Below, in pieces: positions 26,118-35,216 of a stretch of DNA of 64,000 nt. This DNA is from Stenotrophomonas sp. SAM-B (GTDB lineage Bacteria; Pseudomonadota; Gammaproteobacteria; Xanthomonadales; Xanthomonadaceae). The notes under the pieces are model-generated. The model made no database searches. It was not told the DNA's origin and saw only the letters and a program-made list of their open reading frames with translations. The translations under genes and the position numbers were made by a program. Where the stretch lies: contig NZ_JABBXB010000001.1 of the NCBI RefSeq assembly GCF_013387485.1, positions 516,001 through 580,000 of the forward strand, in the 5' to 3' direction. Position 1 is the first letter of the stretch. Each line of letters begins with the position of its first letter.

Positions 26118-26396
26118 ATGATTCAGTCCTTCCGATGCCGCCACACGTACGCGCTGTTTGCGGGACGATGCCCTCGACAATTCCGCGCGTTCCAGTTGCT
26201 GGCCGAGCGCAAGCTGCAGATGCTGGATGCTGCACAGACCCTGCAGTTCCTGCGCAGCCCGCCCGGAAATCGGCTCGAAGCGCTTTGCGGCAACCGACGC
26301 GGGCAGCACAGCATCCGCATAAACGCGCAGTGGCGACTGTGTTTTGTCTGGACCGACAACGGTCCGCGTGATGTCGAGATCGTCGATTACCACTGA
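26118..26396 (+). CDS. higB: HigB toxin (RelE/ParE superfamily)
   Basis: 92 aa, typical length for HigB. The N-terminus MIQSFRCRHTYALFAG and the C-terminal segment GQHSIRINAQWRLCFVW with DVEIVDYH match HigB toxins, which cleave mRNA on the ribosome. The first arginine-rich helices and the final DYH are conserved in the family. The toxin gene precedes the antitoxin by 10 bp, the inverted order that defines hig loci. Confidence 0.93.
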   Translation: MIQSFRCRHTYALFAGRCPRQFRAFQLLAERKLQMLDAAQTLQFLRSPPGNRLEALCGNRRGQHSIRINAQWRLCFVWTDNGPRDVEIVDYH

Positions 26397-26406
26397 GGTG
26401 CCACCC

Positions 26407-26709
26407 ATGAGCCGCCCCACCAACAACCTCAGGGCCGTCCATCCGGGCGAAATCCTGCGCGAGGAGTTTCTGCTGCCGTTGCAGCTGAGCATCACTGCGC
26501 TGGCACGGGCGTTGGATGTGCCACCTACGCGATTGCATGCCATCGTGCATGAAACCCGCGGGGTCACGGCAGATACCGCAGTGCGCCTGGCGCGTCATTT
26601 CGGCGGGGACGCCGCGTCGTGGCTGGCCCTCCAGGCCGAGTACGATCTGAAGACGCTGCCGACCCGTCAGGAAATCGAGCGCAGGGTGCAGCCGCGCGAG
26701 GCGGCCTGA
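26407..26709 (+). CDS. higA: HigA antitoxin (XRE-type HTH)
   Basis: 100 aa from the ATG at 26407. It begins MSRPTNNLRAVHPGEILREEFL, the signature of HigA, followed by a helix-turn-helix (ITALARALDVPPTRLHAIV) and a short C-terminal helix. It should neutralise HigB and repress the operon through the repeat at 26099. The pair sits directly behind metNI where metQ might be expected, suggesting insertion. Confidence 0.95.
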   Translation: MSRPTNNLRAVHPGEILREEFLLPLQLSITALARALDVPPTRLHAIVHETRGVTADTAVRLARHFGGDAASWLALQAEYDLKTLPTRQEIERRVQPREAA

Positions 26710-26718
26710 CCGCCGCTC

Positions 26719-27330
26719 TTAGCGGACGTTCGGCACTTCAAAGCCCAGCCGGTCCACCTGTTCGGGGTGTTGCGGCACGCGCTTGAGCTTGTCGGTGTTG
26801 ACCCCGTAATCGTCACGCAGGCGGGTGGCGAGTTCCTTGTAGAGCTCTTTGTCCATGTCCGGCTGGCGCGCGAAGATCCAGGCCATCTCGCGGCCCGGGT
26901 AGCCCAGCATCGCCCACGAATAATCCGGCGCGACTTCCAGCACGCGGGTGTGGGTCGGCACGATCTTGTAGAACCAGGTGCGCCAGTTGTGGTTGCCACT
27001 CTTCTCGTCCACCGAGGCGCGGACGGTGAGCTCCTGCTGCGGCTCGGAGAATCCATCGCGGTAGCGGTATCTGATCGACACCTTCTGGTCGCCGCGCAAC
27101 TGGAACTCGTTGACGCTGGCGACGTGGCCGCGTTCGATCGGGTTCGGCACGCGGCCGATCACATACCAGGTGCCCATGAAGCGCTGCAGGTCGATCGGCG
27201 CACCGGCGCTGTCGACCGCGACCGGCGTCGGCGCGGGTTCCGGTTTGGTCTCATGGCGGAACGCACAGGCTGACAGCAACGCCAGCGAGGAGACCAACAG
27301 GACAGCGCGAAGCGGGCGGTTCGAAGACAT
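26719..27330 (-). CDS. blc: Lipocalin lipoprotein (Blc-like)
   Basis: 203 aa from the ATG at 27330. A signal peptide with lipobox LLSAC directs lipidation, and the next residues (AFRHE) suggest outer-membrane sorting. The lipocalin signature GTWYVIGRVPNPIERG is present, as are YSWAMLGYPGREMAWIFAR and a conserved C-terminal helix. Bacterial lipocalins bind fatty acids or lysophospholipids in the envelope. The C-terminus converges with higA with only 9 bp between them, yet no terminator is seen. Confidence 0.93.
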   Translation of the reverse strand: MSSNRPLRAVLLVSSLALLSACAFRHETKPEPAPTPVAVDSAGAPIDLQRFMGTWYVIGRVPNPIERGHVASVNEFQLRGDQKVSIRYRYRDGFSEPQQELTVRASVDEKSGNHNWRTWFYKIVPTHTRVLEVAPDYSWAMLGYPGREMAWIFARQPDMDKELYKELATRLRDDYGVNTDKLKRVPQHPEQVDRLGFEVPNVR

Positions 27331-27527
27331 GCGGCGGAAGGCTCCAGTGGCTGGCAGGGGCATGGTGGGTGGGACGGCGGAGAACGTCAATGGCGGCGCA
27401 GCGGTTGGGTGACCGATTCATGCAATCACGAAGGCGGGCGTCCTTCCTGCCACGCCCCGGACAAGGTCGCAGCCCTTGAGATGGCAGCGCGGCAAGGTGA
27501 CGCATCACTTTCGCACGGAGCTGTGTC

Positions 27528-27860
27528 ATGACCCTGTCGTCTTCCCCGCGTTCGTCCGACCGTCCCGATCCCCGTGTGCTGCGTTGCGTCAGGCAGGGGG
27601 CGCTGGCCGGGCTGGCCCTGGTCCTGGTGTGGCCGGCCGCACGGGGCCACAGCGAGTGGATCGGCTGGCTGCCGCTCTGGCTGGCCGGCATGCCGTTGAT
27701 GGCCTGGTGGAGCCTGCATCGCTTCCGGCTGCCGCTGGCCGGCCTGCTCGCCCGGAGCGCCCGCCGTCGCCGGGGGCCGCAGGCGCGACGTCGCAGCCGC
27801 CCGCTGGCGCGTCCGGCCCGGCCTGACCTTCGACACGTGAGCCGCGGCCAGCCGGTGTGA
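27528..27860 (+). CDS. Small inner-membrane protein of unknown function
   Basis: 110 aa. Two hydrophobic helices (about 24-41, GALAGLALVLVWPAARG, and about 46-63, GWLPLWLAGMPLMAWWSL) are followed by a very basic tail rich in Arg and Pro. The ATG follows ACGGAG at a good distance. It is not recognised as any family. It lies 34 bp ahead of the prolyl oligopeptidase gene on the same strand. Confidence 0.6.
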   Translation: MTLSSSPRSSDRPDPRVLRCVRQGALAGLALVLVWPAARGHSEWIGWLPLWLAGMPLMAWWSLHRFRLPLAGLLARSARRRRGPQARRRSRPLARPARPDLRHVSRGQPV

Positions 27861-27894
27861 TAGCGTCCCAAGGCTATGACTGCCTGGAGCTGCA

Positions 27895-29991
27895 ATGTCA
27901 CGATTCGCTTCCGCCTGCCTGATGGCAGGTCTGATCTCCGCCGGTGCGGCGGGAACCGCCATGGCTGCTGACGCCCCGGCGGACAAGTACGCCTGGCTTG
28001 AAGACGTCACCGGCGACAAGCCGCTGGCGTGGGTCAAGGAACAGAACGCCAAGTCCGAAGGCCGCCTGGCCACGACCCCGGCGTTCAAGCAGATGGAGAC
28101 CAGCATCCGCGAGGTGCTCGACTCCGACGCCAAGATTCCCGGCGTGCAGAAGATCGGCGACTATTACTACAACTTCTGGAAGGACAAGCAGCACGAGCGC
28201 GGCCTGTGGCGCCGCACCACGCTGGCCGAGTACCGCAAGGCCTCGCCGCAGTGGGAAACCGTGCTGGATCTGGATGCGCTGAACAAGGCCGAAGGCGAGA
28301 ACTGGGTCTGGCACGGCGCGGACTGCCTGCGTCCGGACTATTCGCGCTGCCTGATCGCGCTGTCGCGCGGCGGCGCCGATGCCGACGTCACCCGCGAGTT
28401 CGACCTGGCCAACAAGACCTGGATCAAGGACGGCTTCTTCCGCCCGGAATCCAAGGGTGGCCTGAACTGGATCGACCGCGACACCGTATTCGTCTACACC
28501 GATTTCGGCACCGGCACGATGACCACCTCCGGTTATCCGCGCGTGGCCAAGCTGTGGAAGCGCGGCACCCCGATGGCCTCGGCCTCGGTGGTCTACGAAG
28601 GCAAGCCCGATGACATGTACATCGCGGCCATGCACGACGATACCCCCGGCTACGAGCGCAACCTGGTCAGCCGCACGCTGGCCTTCTACAACAACGAGCT
28701 CTACCTGCGCGCCGACGACGGCACGCTGACCAGGATCGATGCGCCGAACTCGGCGGAGAAGGGCCTGCGCAAGCAGTGGCTGACCCTGGAACTGCGCGAA
28801 CCGTGGACCGTGGGCGGCAAGACCTACGCCGCCGGCTCGCTGCTGGCCACCAAGCTGGACGACTATCTCGCCGGCAAGCGTGACTTCGACGTGCTGTTCG
28901 CCCCGACCGACACCACCTCGCTGGCGGGCACCAGCTGGACCCGGAACCACCTGGTCCTGAACGTGCTGGACGACGTCAAGAGCCGCCTGAGCGTGCTGAC
29001 CCCGGGCGACAGCGGCTGGAAGACGAGTGCCTTCACCGGCGCGCCGTCGTTCGGCACCGTGGCCGTCAGTGCGGTCGATGCCGATGACAGCGATGCGGTG
29101 TGGATGACCGTCACCGACTACCTGACCCCGACCACCCTGGCCATTGCCGAGATCGGCAAGCAGCCTGAAGTGCTCAAGACCATGCCGACGTTCTTCAACG
29201 CCGACGGCAAGGTGATCGAGCAGCACTTCGCCACCAGCAAGGATGGCACCCGCGTGCCGTACTTCGTGGTGCACGGCAAGGACATGAAGCTGGACGGCTC
29301 CAATCCGACCCTGCTGTACGGTTACGGCGGCTTCGAAATCTCGCTGACCCCGTCCTACTCCGGTGGCATGGGCCGCGCGTGGCTGGAAAAGGGCGGCGTT
29401 TACGTGGTGGCCAACATCCGCGGCGGTGGCGAGTATGGCCCGCGCTGGCACCAGGCGGCGCTGAAGCAGAACCGGCACAAGGCCTATGAAGACATGGCCG
29501 CGGTCGCCCGTGACCTGGTCAGCCGCAAGATCACCTCGGCCAAGCACCTGGGCGTGCAGGGCGGCAGCAACGGTGGCCTGCTCACCGGCAACATGCTGAC
29601 CCAGTACCCGGAGCTGTTCGGTGCGGTCGTGGTGCAGGTCCCGCTGCTGGACATGAAGCGCTACAGCCACCTGCTGGCCGGCGCCTCGTGGATGGCCGAA
29701 TACGGCAATCCGGACACGGCCGACTGGGACTTCATCAAGACCTTCTCGCCGTACCACCTCTTCGACGCCAGCAAGACCTACCCGCCGGTGCTGTTCACCA
29801 CCTCCACGCGCGATGACCGCGTGCATCCGGCGCATGCGCGCAAGATGGCCGCGAAGATGATCGACGCCGGCAAGGACGTGACCTACTACGAGAACATCGA
29901 AGGCGGTCATGGCGGCGCGGCGAACAACGCCCAGGCCGCGCACATGCAGGCGCTGGCCTACAGCTTCCTGTGGGAGCAGCTGAGCAAGTAA
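27895..29991 (+). CDS. Periplasmic prolyl oligopeptidase (S9A family)
   Basis: 698 aa. It has a Sec signal peptide ending in GTAMA, then a seven-bladed propeller domain (about 70-430) and a C-terminal alpha/beta-hydrolase domain. The catalytic Ser558 is in GGSNGG, Asp in TSTRDDRVHP and His in EGGHGG. It cleaves short proline-containing peptides in the periplasm. Length and domain order match S9A peptidases. A strong terminator follows. Confidence 0.93.
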   Translation: MSRFASACLMAGLISAGAAGTAMAADAPADKYAWLEDVTGDKPLAWVKEQNAKSEGRLATTPAFKQMETSIREVLDSDAKIPGVQKIGDYYYNFWKDKQHERGLWRRTTLAEYRKASPQWETVLDLDALNKAEGENWVWHGADCLRPDYSRCLIALSRGGADADVTREFDLANKTWIKDGFFRPESKGGLNWIDRDTVFVYTDFGTGTMTTSGYPRVAKLWKRGTPMASASVVYEGKPDDMYIAAMHDDTPGYERNLVSRTLAFYNNELYLRADDGTLTRIDAPNSAEKGLRKQWLTLELREPWTVGGKTYAAGSLLATKLDDYLAGKRDFDVLFAPTDTTSLAGTSWTRNHLVLNVLDDVKSRLSVLTPGDSGWKTSAFTGAPSFGTVAVSAVDADDSDAVWMTVTDYLTPTTLAIAEIGKQPEVLKTMPTFFNADGKVIEQHFATSKDGTRVPYFVVHGKDMKLDGSNPTLLYGYGGFEISLTPSYSGGMGRAWLEKGGVYVVANIRGGGEYGPRWHQAALKQNRHKAYEDMAAVARDLVSRKITSAKHLGVQGGSNGGLLTGNMLTQYPELFGAVVVQVPLLDMKRYSHLLAGASWMAEYGNPDTADWDFIKTFSPYHLFDASKTYPPVLFTTSTRDDRVHPAHARKMAAKMIDAGKDVTYYENIEGGHGGAANNAQAAHMQALAYSFLWEQLSK

Positions 29992-30039
29992 CGACGCCTC
30001 CGGGTGGTGGGGCGTCGAGTTGGCCTCACCCCATTTATG

Positions 30040-30069
30040 CGCCGCGCAGCAATGCGCGGCGTTTTTTTT
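30040..30069 (+). terminator. Rho-independent terminator of the prolyl oligopeptidase gene
   Basis: CGCCGCGCA, loop GCAA, TGCGCGGCG: a perfect 9-bp stem followed by eight T. It lies just before the convergent aminotransferase gene. Confidence 0.9.
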
Positions 30070-30075
30070 GGCGGA

Positions 30076-31272
30076 TCAACGCGCCCACGTTTCCAGCCCA
30101 TGGGCGATCCGCCGCACGGCCTCTTCCAGCCGCGGAACTTCCTGCGTGTACGCCAGGCGCACATGCTCGTTCGCACGGTGGTGCCCGAAGTCCAGGCCCG
30201 GCGTGAACGCCACATGCTCGGTCTCCAGGAAATGCGCGCAGAACGCCTGCGCATCATCGGTGAACGCACTCACGTCGGCGTACAGATAGAACGCGCCTTC
30301 CGGTTCCACTTCGATGCGGAAGCCGAGCGCGCGCAGCGCCGGCAGCAGGTAATCGCGGCGCTCGCGGAACGCCGCACGACGCTGCTCGAAGATCGCGATC
30401 GATTCCGGCTCGAAACAGGCCAGCGCCGCATGCTGGGCGATGCTCGAGGCGCTGATGTACAGATTCTGCGCCAGCTTCTCCAGCTCCCGCACCGCCTGCG
30501 GTGGCGCGACCAGCCAACCCAGGCGCCAGCCGGTCATCCCGTAGTACTTCGAGAAGCTGTTGAGCACGAAGGCTTCGTCATCCACCTGCAGCACGCTGGC
30601 CGCGTCCATGCCATAGGTAAGGCCGTGGTAGATCTCATCCACCACCAGGTGCCCGCCGCGCGCCTTCAACGACTGCGATAGCGCTGCCAACTGCGCCGCG
30701 GAGAGCACGGTGCCGGTCGGGTTGGCCGGGGAGGCGACCAGCGCACCGACACTGTCGGCGTTCCACTGCCGTGCCACCAGGTCCGGCGTCAGCTGGTAGG
30801 CCGTCTCCGGGCCGACCGGCACCAGCTGCGCGGCGCCTTCCACCAGCCGCAGGAAGTGCCGGTTGCACGGATAGCCCGGATCGGCCAGCAACCAATGCTT
30901 GCCCGGGTCCACCAGCAGGCTGCTGGCCAGCAACAATGCACCTGAGCCGCCGGGGGTCACCAGGATGCGCTCCGGATCGATCTGCACCTGGTAGCGATCC
31001 CGGTAGAACCCGGCGATCGCCTCGCGCAGCGCGGGCAGGCCGCGGGCCGCCGTGTAGCGCGTATGGCCGGCCGCCAGCGCTGCCTGGCCGGCGCGTACGA
31101 TCGGCGCGGCGGTGGTGAAGTCCGGCTCGCCGATCTCCAGATGGATCACGTCGTGGCCGGCCTGCTCCAGCGCCTGCGCGCGGGCCAGCAGCGACATCAC
31201 GTGGAAGGGTTCGATTTCCTGGCTGCGGCGGCTGTAGCCGGTGCCGGTGGGGGGCGTGCGGGAAGTGTCCAT
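30076..31272 (-). CDS. Class I/II PLP-dependent aminotransferase
   Basis: 398 aa, fold-type I. The Schiff-base lysine is Lys242 in NSFSKYYGMTGWRLGW. Other family marks are EIGEPDF near residue 46, the substrate loop YTAARGLPALREAI, SPANPTGTVL and DEIYHGLTY. The closest class is aspartate/aromatic-type aminotransferases; the amino donor cannot be fixed from sequence. The gene is flanked by two S9 peptidase genes, which would release amino acids for it; this link is only suggestive. Confidence 0.9.
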   Translation of the reverse strand: MDTSRTPPTGTGYSRRSQEIEPFHVMSLLARAQALEQAGHDVIHLEIGEPDFTTAAPIVRAGQAALAAGHTRYTAARGLPALREAIAGFYRDRYQVQIDPERILVTPGGSGALLLASSLLVDPGKHWLLADPGYPCNRHFLRLVEGAAQLVPVGPETAYQLTPDLVARQWNADSVGALVASPANPTGTVLSAAQLAALSQSLKARGGHLVVDEIYHGLTYGMDAASVLQVDDEAFVLNSFSKYYGMTGWRLGWLVAPPQAVRELEKLAQNLYISASSIAQHAALACFEPESIAIFEQRRAAFRERRDYLLPALRALGFRIEVEPEGAFYLYADVSAFTDDAQAFCAHFLETEHVAFTPGLDFGHHRANEHVRLAYTQEVPRLEEAVRRIAHGLETWAR

Positions 31273-31383
31273 GGCCTGATGATAGGCGCAGTGACCAACG
31301 ACAGGCTTGCTGCTGGCCCACCCGCCGGCACAGACTGCAGGAACACGGACGCCATTGCATTCCCCCGCCAGGAGCCCTATCTC

Positions 31384-33501
31384 GTGAAACCCGCCCTTTG
31401 TTTACTGGTTGCCAGCCTCATGACCTCCAACGTGCACGCCGCCCCCGCGCTGACCCCGCCTGACGCCGAGAAGCACCCGCACACGGTGAAGGCTCCCTTT
31501 GGCGCGACCCGCAGCGATGATTACTACTGGCTGCGCGACGACAAGCGCGAAAACGCGAAGATGCTGGCCTACCTGAACGCGGAAAACGCCTACACCGATC
31601 AGGTCGTGGCCCCGCTGAAGCCGCTGGAAGACACCCTGTACAAGGAGATCGTCGCCCGCATCAAGCAGGACGACGCCAGCGTGCCCTCGCGTGACCGCGG
31701 CTACTGGTATTACACCCGCTTCGAAACCGGCAAGGACTACCCGATCCAGGCGCGCCGCAAGGGCAGCATGGAGGCGCCGGAGGAAATCCTGCTCGACATC
31801 AACACGATGGCCGAAGGCAAGGGCTACTTCAACGTGGGCGATGCCGATGTCAGCCAGGACAACCACCTGCTGGCCTGGGCCGAGGACGATGTAGGCCGCC
31901 GCCAGTACGTGATCCGCTTCAAGGACCTGCGCACCGGCGAAGTGCTGCCGGACCGCATCGAGAACGTCTCGCCCAACGTGGTCTGGGCCGACGACAACCG
32001 CACCCTGTTCTATGTCGAGAACGATCCGGAAACGCTGCTCACCGTGCGCGTCAAGAAGCACGTACTGGGCACCCCGGCCAGCAGCGACACGCTCGTTTAC
32101 GAAGAGAAGGACGACAGCTTCTACATGGGCGTCGGCCGCACCCGCGATGACCGCTTCCTGACCATCGAGCTGCACAGCACGGTCAGCTCGGAAACGCGCT
32201 ACGCCCCGGCCGCCGATCCGCAGGCGTTCACGGTGCTCGCCCCGCGTGCGCGCGACGTCGAATACGATGCCGACCACTTCAATGGCCGCTGGGTGATCCG
32301 CACCAACGATGCGGACGCGAAGAACTTCAAGCTCGTCACCGCGCCCAGCGAAGCCACCGCGCGCAGCCAATGGAAGGACTGGGTCGCGCACGATGACGCC
32401 GTGCTGATCGAGGGCTTCGAACTGTTCGACGGCTTCACCGCGATCGCCGAGCGCTCCAACGGCCTGGAGCGCGTACGCCTGCTGTTCCCGGACGGTCGCC
32501 AGGACTACGTCAAGGCAGACGAGCCGGCCTACTCGATGGGGCTGGCCGCCAACAGCGAGCACGACACCCCGTGGTTGCGTTACGCCTACACCTCGCTGAC
32601 CACGCCGACCACCACCTACGAGCTCAACACCGTTACCGGTGAACGCCGCCAGCTGAAGCAGCAGCCGGTGATTGGTTACGACCCGTCGAAGTACACGACC
32701 GAACGCGTGTGGGTCACCGCCCGCGATGGCGTCAAGGTGCCGGTGTCGCTGGTCTACCGCAACGGCTTCAAGAAGGACGGCACCGGCGCGCTGTACCAGT
32801 ACGCCTACGGCAGTTACGGCATGTCGATGGACCCGGGCTTCAACCAGACCGTGGTCAGCCTGCTGGATCGCGGCGTGGTGTATGCCATCGCCCACATCCG
32901 CGGCGGCCAGGAAATGGGCCGTGCGTGGTATGAGGACGGCAAGCTGCTCAAGAAGCAGAACACGTTCAACGATTTCGTCGATGTCACCCGTGAGCTGGTC
33001 CGCCAGGGCTATGCCGCCAAGGATCGTGTCGCCGCCTCCGGTGGCAGCGCCGGCGGCCTGCTGATGGGCGCGGTCGCCAACCAGGCCCCGCAGGACTATC
33101 GCGTGATGGTCGCCCAGGTGCCGTTCGTCGATGTGGTCACCACCATGCTCGACGCCAGCATCCCGTTGACCACCAACGAGTACGACGAGTGGGGCAATCC
33201 GGAGCAGCGCGAGTACTACGACTACATGCTCAAGTACTCGCCGTACGACAACGTCAGCAAGCAGGCGTATCCGGCCCTGTTCGTCGGCACCGGCCTGTGG
33301 GATTCGCAGGTCCAGTACTGGGAGCCGGCCAAGTGGGTGGCCAAGCTGCGCGATGACAACACCGGGCACTTCCCGATCGTGTTCCGCACCAACATGGAGG
33401 CCGGCCACGGCGGCAAGTCCGGTCGCTTCCAGCGTTACCACGAGCTGGCGGAGTCGTACGCGTTCGTGCTCGACCAGCTCGGCGTCACCCAGACCCCGTA
33501 A
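31384..33501 (+). CDS. ptrB: Oligopeptidase B / protease II (S9A), with a signal peptide
   Basis: 705 aa from the GTG at 31384, chosen because AGGAG lies ahead of it and because it gives a signal peptide (MKPALCLLVASLMTSNVHAA). The frame is open further upstream but that overlaps the aminotransferase start region. A propeller domain is followed by the hydrolase domain with Ser555 in SGGSAGG, and His in AGHGGKSGR. Oligopeptidase B cleaves after Lys and Arg in short peptides. E. coli PtrB is cytoplasmic, so export here is a difference from the model enzyme. Confidence 0.92.
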   Translation: MKPALCLLVASLMTSNVHAAPALTPPDAEKHPHTVKAPFGATRSDDYYWLRDDKRENAKMLAYLNAENAYTDQVVAPLKPLEDTLYKEIVARIKQDDASVPSRDRGYWYYTRFETGKDYPIQARRKGSMEAPEEILLDINTMAEGKGYFNVGDADVSQDNHLLAWAEDDVGRRQYVIRFKDLRTGEVLPDRIENVSPNVVWADDNRTLFYVENDPETLLTVRVKKHVLGTPASSDTLVYEEKDDSFYMGVGRTRDDRFLTIELHSTVSSETRYAPAADPQAFTVLAPRARDVEYDADHFNGRWVIRTNDADAKNFKLVTAPSEATARSQWKDWVAHDDAVLIEGFELFDGFTAIAERSNGLERVRLLFPDGRQDYVKADEPAYSMGLAANSEHDTPWLRYAYTSLTTPTTTYELNTVTGERRQLKQQPVIGYDPSKYTTERVWVTARDGVKVPVSLVYRNGFKKDGTGALYQYAYGSYGMSMDPGFNQTVVSLLDRGVVYAIAHIRGGQEMGRAWYEDGKLLKKQNTFNDFVDVTRELVRQGYAAKDRVAASGGSAGGLLMGAVANQAPQDYRVMVAQVPFVDVVTTMLDASIPLTTNEYDEWGNPEQREYYDYMLKYSPYDNVSKQAYPALFVGTGLWDSQVQYWEPAKWVAKLRDDNTGHFPIVFRTNMEAGHGGKSGRFQRYHELAESYAFVLDQLGVTQTP

Positions 33502-33526
33502 CGCCGGCTGCTGCTGCACGCTGTAC

Positions 33527-33549
33527 GCCGACGACCCCGTGTCGTCGGC
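33527..33549 (+). terminator. Hairpin after ptrB
   Basis: GCCGACGAC, loop CCCGT, GTCGTCGGC: a perfect 9-bp stem 25 bp after the stop, no T-run. Confidence 0.4.
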
Positions 33550-33591
33550 TGCCGCAGGCGGGTGCCCATCGCGGCGGCCCGGCCGGGTCGC

Positions 33592-33597
33592 TATGCT
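33592..33597 (+). promoter_or_regulatory. -10 element 6 bp ahead of the start codon (possible leaderless mRNA)
   Basis: TATGCT, then GGGGGC, then the ATG at 33604. Transcription would begin at or beside the start codon; no spaced ribosome site is present. Confidence 0.4.
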
Positions 33598-33603
33598 GGG
33601 GGC

Positions 33604-34041
33604 ATGTCCCGGCCCGAACACCCCGTGGTTTCCGAAGCGCCGGCTGAGCGGGGACGGGTGCGTTTCCGCTGGGCGTGGTGGCTGCTGGCCTATGTCAGCC
33701 TGGGCACCGGCATCGTCGGCATCTTCGTGCCGGGCCTGCCCACCACGGTGTTCATCCTGATCTCGGCCTGGGCCGCCTCGCGCGGTTCCGAGCGCCTGCA
33801 CAACCGCCTGCTGGCGCACCCACAGTTCGGTCCGGCGATCCGCAACTGGCAGGCGCATGGCGCGGTCAGCCGCCGCGGCAAATGGATGGCGAGCCTGACC
33901 ATGGCCGTGTGTGCGGGCATCATGCTGTGGTGCGTGCCGGTCGCCTGGGTGAAATGGCTCTCCATCGGCAGCATGGCCTGCGTGGCGCTGTGGCTGTGGA
34001 CCCGGCCGCTGCCGCCTGGGGATGCACACCGGCCCCGGTAG
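33604..34041 (+). CDS. DUF454 / YbaN family inner-membrane protein
   Basis: 145 aa. It has the YbaN layout: a cytoplasmic start, a first helix pair with the motif GIVGIFVPGLPTTVFILISAWAASRGS (as GIFVPGLPTTVF) and a pair of C-terminal helices (about 92-112 and 114-132). The segment LHNRLLAHPQFGPAIRNWQ between helices is conserved. Function unknown. It is separated from ptrB by a hairpin and seems to have its own promoter. Confidence 0.9.
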   Translation: MSRPEHPVVSEAPAERGRVRFRWAWWLLAYVSLGTGIVGIFVPGLPTTVFILISAWAASRGSERLHNRLLAHPQFGPAIRNWQAHGAVSRRGKWMASLTMAVCAGIMLWCVPVAWVKWLSIGSMACVALWLWTRPLPPGDAHRPR

Positions 34042-34111
34042 TGCCTCCACGGGTGTGATTTCCGCGCTGCCCGTTCATCCAGCCAGCACCCAAGCGCTCA
34101 AACACCGCGGC

Positions 34112-34117
34112 TATACT
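34112..34117 (+). promoter_or_regulatory. -10 element 6 bp ahead of lptM (possible leaderless mRNA)
   Basis: TATACT, then CGGAGG, then the ATG at 34124. The GGAGG touches the ATG and is too close to work as a normal ribosome site, while the expected transcription start coincides with the ATG. Confidence 0.45.
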
Positions 34118-34123
34118 CGGAGG

Positions 34124-34369
34124 ATGAAGACATCCCCCCGTACCCTCATCTCCCTGACGCTGGCCGCCTCGGCGCTGCTGGTGCTGTCGGCCTGTGGCAA
34201 CAAGGGCCCGCTGGTCCTGCCGCAGAAGCCGGTCCCGGTCGAAGAACAGCTGGTCGAACCGGCTGCCGACGATGCCACGCCGCCGGCCGCCGATGCCGAT
34301 ACCGATTCCCCGGTGGTTCCCGATCCCGTCGACGCCCCGGCGCTGAAGGCCAATGACGGGAATGAGTAA
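34124..34369 (+). CDS. lptM: LptM/YifL-type small lipoprotein
   Basis: 81 aa. Signal peptide with lipobox VLSAC, followed at once by GNKGPLVLP, the conserved stretch of LptM (formerly YifL), which helps LptD assembly in the outer membrane of E. coli. The rest is an acidic Pro/Ala/Asp tail, longer than in E. coli. The order lptM-dapF-DUF484-xerC is the same as in enterobacteria. The 3' end overlaps the dapF start. Confidence 0.88.
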   Translation: MKTSPRTLISLTLAASALLVLSACGNKGPLVLPQKPVPVEEQLVEPAADDATPPAADADTDSPVVPDPVDAPALKANDGNE

Positions 34370-35216
34370 GTCGAACACCTCCGCAGCGCTGCGCTTTACC
34401 AAGATGCATGGGGCCGGCAATGATTTCGTGGTGTTGGACCTGCGCGATGGCAGTGCGCCGCCGGATGCTGCGCTGGCCGCGCGCCTGGCTGATCGCCACA
34501 CCGGCGTGGGCTGCGACCAGATCCTGACCATCGAGCCGCCCAAGGCGGAAGGCTCGGTCGCCTCGTATCGGATCTGGAATGCCGATGGCAGCAGTTCCGA
34601 GCAGTGTGGCAACGGCGCGCGCTGCGTGGCGGCCTGGCTGGTGCGTGATGGCGCAGCGACCGGCAGCACCTTCGCGATCGACAGCCCGGTCACCACGCAT
34701 GCGGTCGAACGCCTGGGTGACGACCAGTACGCGGTGGCCATGGGCGTGCCGCGTTTCGAGCCGGAGAACGTGCCGCTGATCGGCTTCGCCCGCGCCCGCG
34801 AGGAATACCTGTTGCCGTTGCAGGGCGACACGGTGCGCTTCGGCGCGGTGTCGATGGGCAACCCGCACGCCGTGATCGAAGTGGGCCTGGTCGATGCCGC
34901 CCCGGTCGAGCGCCTGGGCCCGTTGCTGCAGCAGCACGCCTCGTTCCCGAAATCGGTCAACGTCGGCTTCGTGCAGGTACTTGGCCCGCAGCACGCGCGC
35001 CTGCGCGTGTACGAGCGCGGTGCCGGCGAAACCCTGGCCTGCGGCAGTGGCGCCTGCGCCGCGGCCGTGGTGATGATGCAGCGCGGTCGCCTGCAGCGTG
35101 ATGCCACGATGTCGCTGCCCGGCGGCGACCTGCGCATCCGCTGGCCGGCCGATGATGCACAGATCGTGATGTCCGGACCCGCAGCCTTCGTCTTTGATGG
35201 GGAGTGGAACGCATGA
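34353..35216 (+). CDS. dapF: Diaminopimelate epimerase
   Basis: 287 aa. It converts LL- to meso-diaminopimelate for lysine and peptidoglycan. The two catalytic cysteines are in [11 protein letters not shown] and [12 protein letters not shown]; the N-terminal [19 protein letters not shown] is typical. Start: ATG at 34353, overlapping lptM by 17 bp; a second ATG at 34362 ([10 protein letters not shown]) is equally possible. The stop overlaps the next gene as ATGA. Confidence 0.97.
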   Translation: MTGMSKSNTSAALRFTKMHGAGNDFVVLDLRDGSAPPDAALAARLADRHTGVGCDQILTIEPPKAEGSVASYRIWNADGSSSEQCGNGARCVAAWLVRDGAATGSTFAIDSPVTTHAVERLGDDQYAVAMGVPRFEPENVPLIGFARAREEYLLPLQGDTVRFGAVSMGNPHAVIEVGLVDAAPVERLGPLLQQHASFPKSVNVGFVQVLGPQHARLRVYERGAGETLACGSGACAAAVVMMQRGRLQRDATMSLPGGDLRIRWPADDAQIVMSGPAAFVFDGEWNA

